This document shows, piece after piece, positions 5,692 through 5,944 of a stretch of DNA of 5,944 bases (the stretch's first letter is position 1; the number at the start of each line of letters is the position of its first letter). This DNA comes from an uncultured Oscillospiraceae bacterium (GTDB taxonomy: Bacteria > Bacillota > Clostridia > Oscillospirales > Oscillospiraceae). The position numbers were made by a program, and so were the translations under genes. The notes under the pieces were generated by a model, which searched no databases, was not told where the DNA came from, and was given only the letters and a program-made list of their open reading frames with translations. The stretch covers positions 1 to 5,944 of the forward strand of contig CAKUCT010000123.1 in NCBI GenBank assembly GCA_934643765.1. Reading direction: 5' to 3'.

Positions 5692-5718
5692 TTCTAAAAA
5701 AGCACGGCTTTTTTAGAA
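5692..5718 (-). terminator. Perfect AT-rich inverted repeat spanning the kinase stop codon, possible first terminator
   Basis: TTCTAAAAAAGC (5692-5703) is exactly complementary to GCTTTTTTAGAA (5707-5718), with a 3-base loop. The kinase stop codon TAA (5713-5715) lies in one arm. Read on the minus strand it gives an A-run, a GC core with loop, and a run of six T, which resembles a terminator with a short GC core. It may act together with the stronger hairpin at 5616-5646. The repeat is certain; its terminator role is tentative. Confidence 0.55.
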
Positions 5719-5944
5719 CGTAACTGTGATGGTTGTGCCCTTGCCGGGCTGGCTTTTGAGATCGAGCCGCGCGCCGTGGTACTGCGCGGCGTGCTTGACA
5801 ATCGAAAGGCCGAGGCCCGTGCCGCCGACCTCCTTGGAATGGCTCTTGTCCACGCGGTAGAACCGCTCAAACACGCGCGGTTGATGGGCGTAAGGGATGC
5901 CGATGCCGGTGTCGCTGACGCTTAAAACCGTGTGTCCGCCGGAC
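5713..5944 (-). CDS. Sensor histidine kinase, C-terminal end of the ATPase domain (truncated by the window edge)
   Basis: The last 76 codons are present, in frame from base 5943 to the TAA at 5715-5713. They encode the catalytic ATP-binding domain of a two-component kinase: the G1 box SDTGIGIP (residues 10-17 of the fragment), the F box FERFYRVDKSHS (25-36), the G2 box GGTGLGLSIVKH (40-51) and the ending GKGTTITVTF. The phospho-accepting histidine, N box, and membrane and sensor parts are outside the window. FERFYRVDKS...GGTGLGLSIVKH is the pattern of PhoR/ResE/WalK-like kinases in Firmicutes, but this end is too conserved to tell the signal. The partner response regulator is not visible and is probably farther upstream on the minus strand. 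Confidence 0.92.
   Translation of the reverse strand, partial: SGGHTVLSVSDTGIGIPYAHQPRVFERFYRVDKSHSKEVGGTGLGLSIVKHAAQYHGARLDLKSQPGKGTTITVTF

Noticed and set aside
1..5944. CRISPR arrays, insertion sequences, tRNA or rRNA genes, attachment sites, riboswitches
   Set aside because: No regularly spaced repeats, transposase, integrase, cloverleaf, rRNA-like or riboswitch-like conserved sequences were seen. The intergenic gaps are short and mostly explained by terminators, a promoter and operators.

Overview
The window looks like ordinary chromosome from a fairly GC-rich Clostridia bacterium, most likely of the Oscillospirales/Oscillospiraceae type. This is inferred from Firmicutes-type Shine-Dalgarno sites (a perfect AGGAGG before the BlaI-like gene), Gram-positive protein families (LytR-CpsA-Psr, BlaI plus M56), and the clostridial form of the YbaK/ProX editing protein. 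No 16S, tRNA, insertion sequence, phage gene or CRISPR array is visible. The genus is not determinable from the sequence alone.

Layout. Bases 2-721 (+) are the 3' part of an LCP (LytR-CpsA-Psr) cell-wall ligase gene that begins outside the window. Six bases later, 728-1288 (+) encodes a YbaK/ProX-type aminoacyl-tRNA deacylase. The two are probably co-transcribed and end at a perfect GC-rich hairpin at 1298-1330, which can also stop transcription coming from the other side. From there on every gene is on the minus strand. 1398-3146 encodes a Na+/phosphate cotransporter with a C-terminal PhoU-like domain. 3348-5177 encodes an M56 (BlaR1/MecR1-type) membrane metalloprotease. 5174-5539 encodes its BlaI/MecI-type repressor, overlapping the protease gene by 4 bp. 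5713-5944 is the 3' end of a histidine kinase gene that continues beyond the window. Each minus-strand transcription unit has a hairpin downstream of its stop codon.

How they work together. The BlaI/M56 pair is a self-contained sensing operon. The sequence upstream of the repressor shows a sigma-A-like promoter with two near-identical operators (GTTTACA-N3-TGTAGAC), one inside the promoter and one near the predicted start of transcription, so autorepression is very likely. The protease has an intact HExxH site. Its roughly 300-residue external domain has no recognisable penicillin-binding signature, and there is no beta-lactamase gene in the window, so the signal it senses is unknown. The kinase fragment resembles PhoR/ResE-type kinases at its C-terminus, and a phosphate transporter lies nearby. 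A phosphate theme is possible but not shown.

There is no gene-free stretch longer than about 200 bases. No wholly new system was found. The best candidates for a second look are the doubly operated BlaI promoter and the non-PBP sensor domain of the M56 protein.
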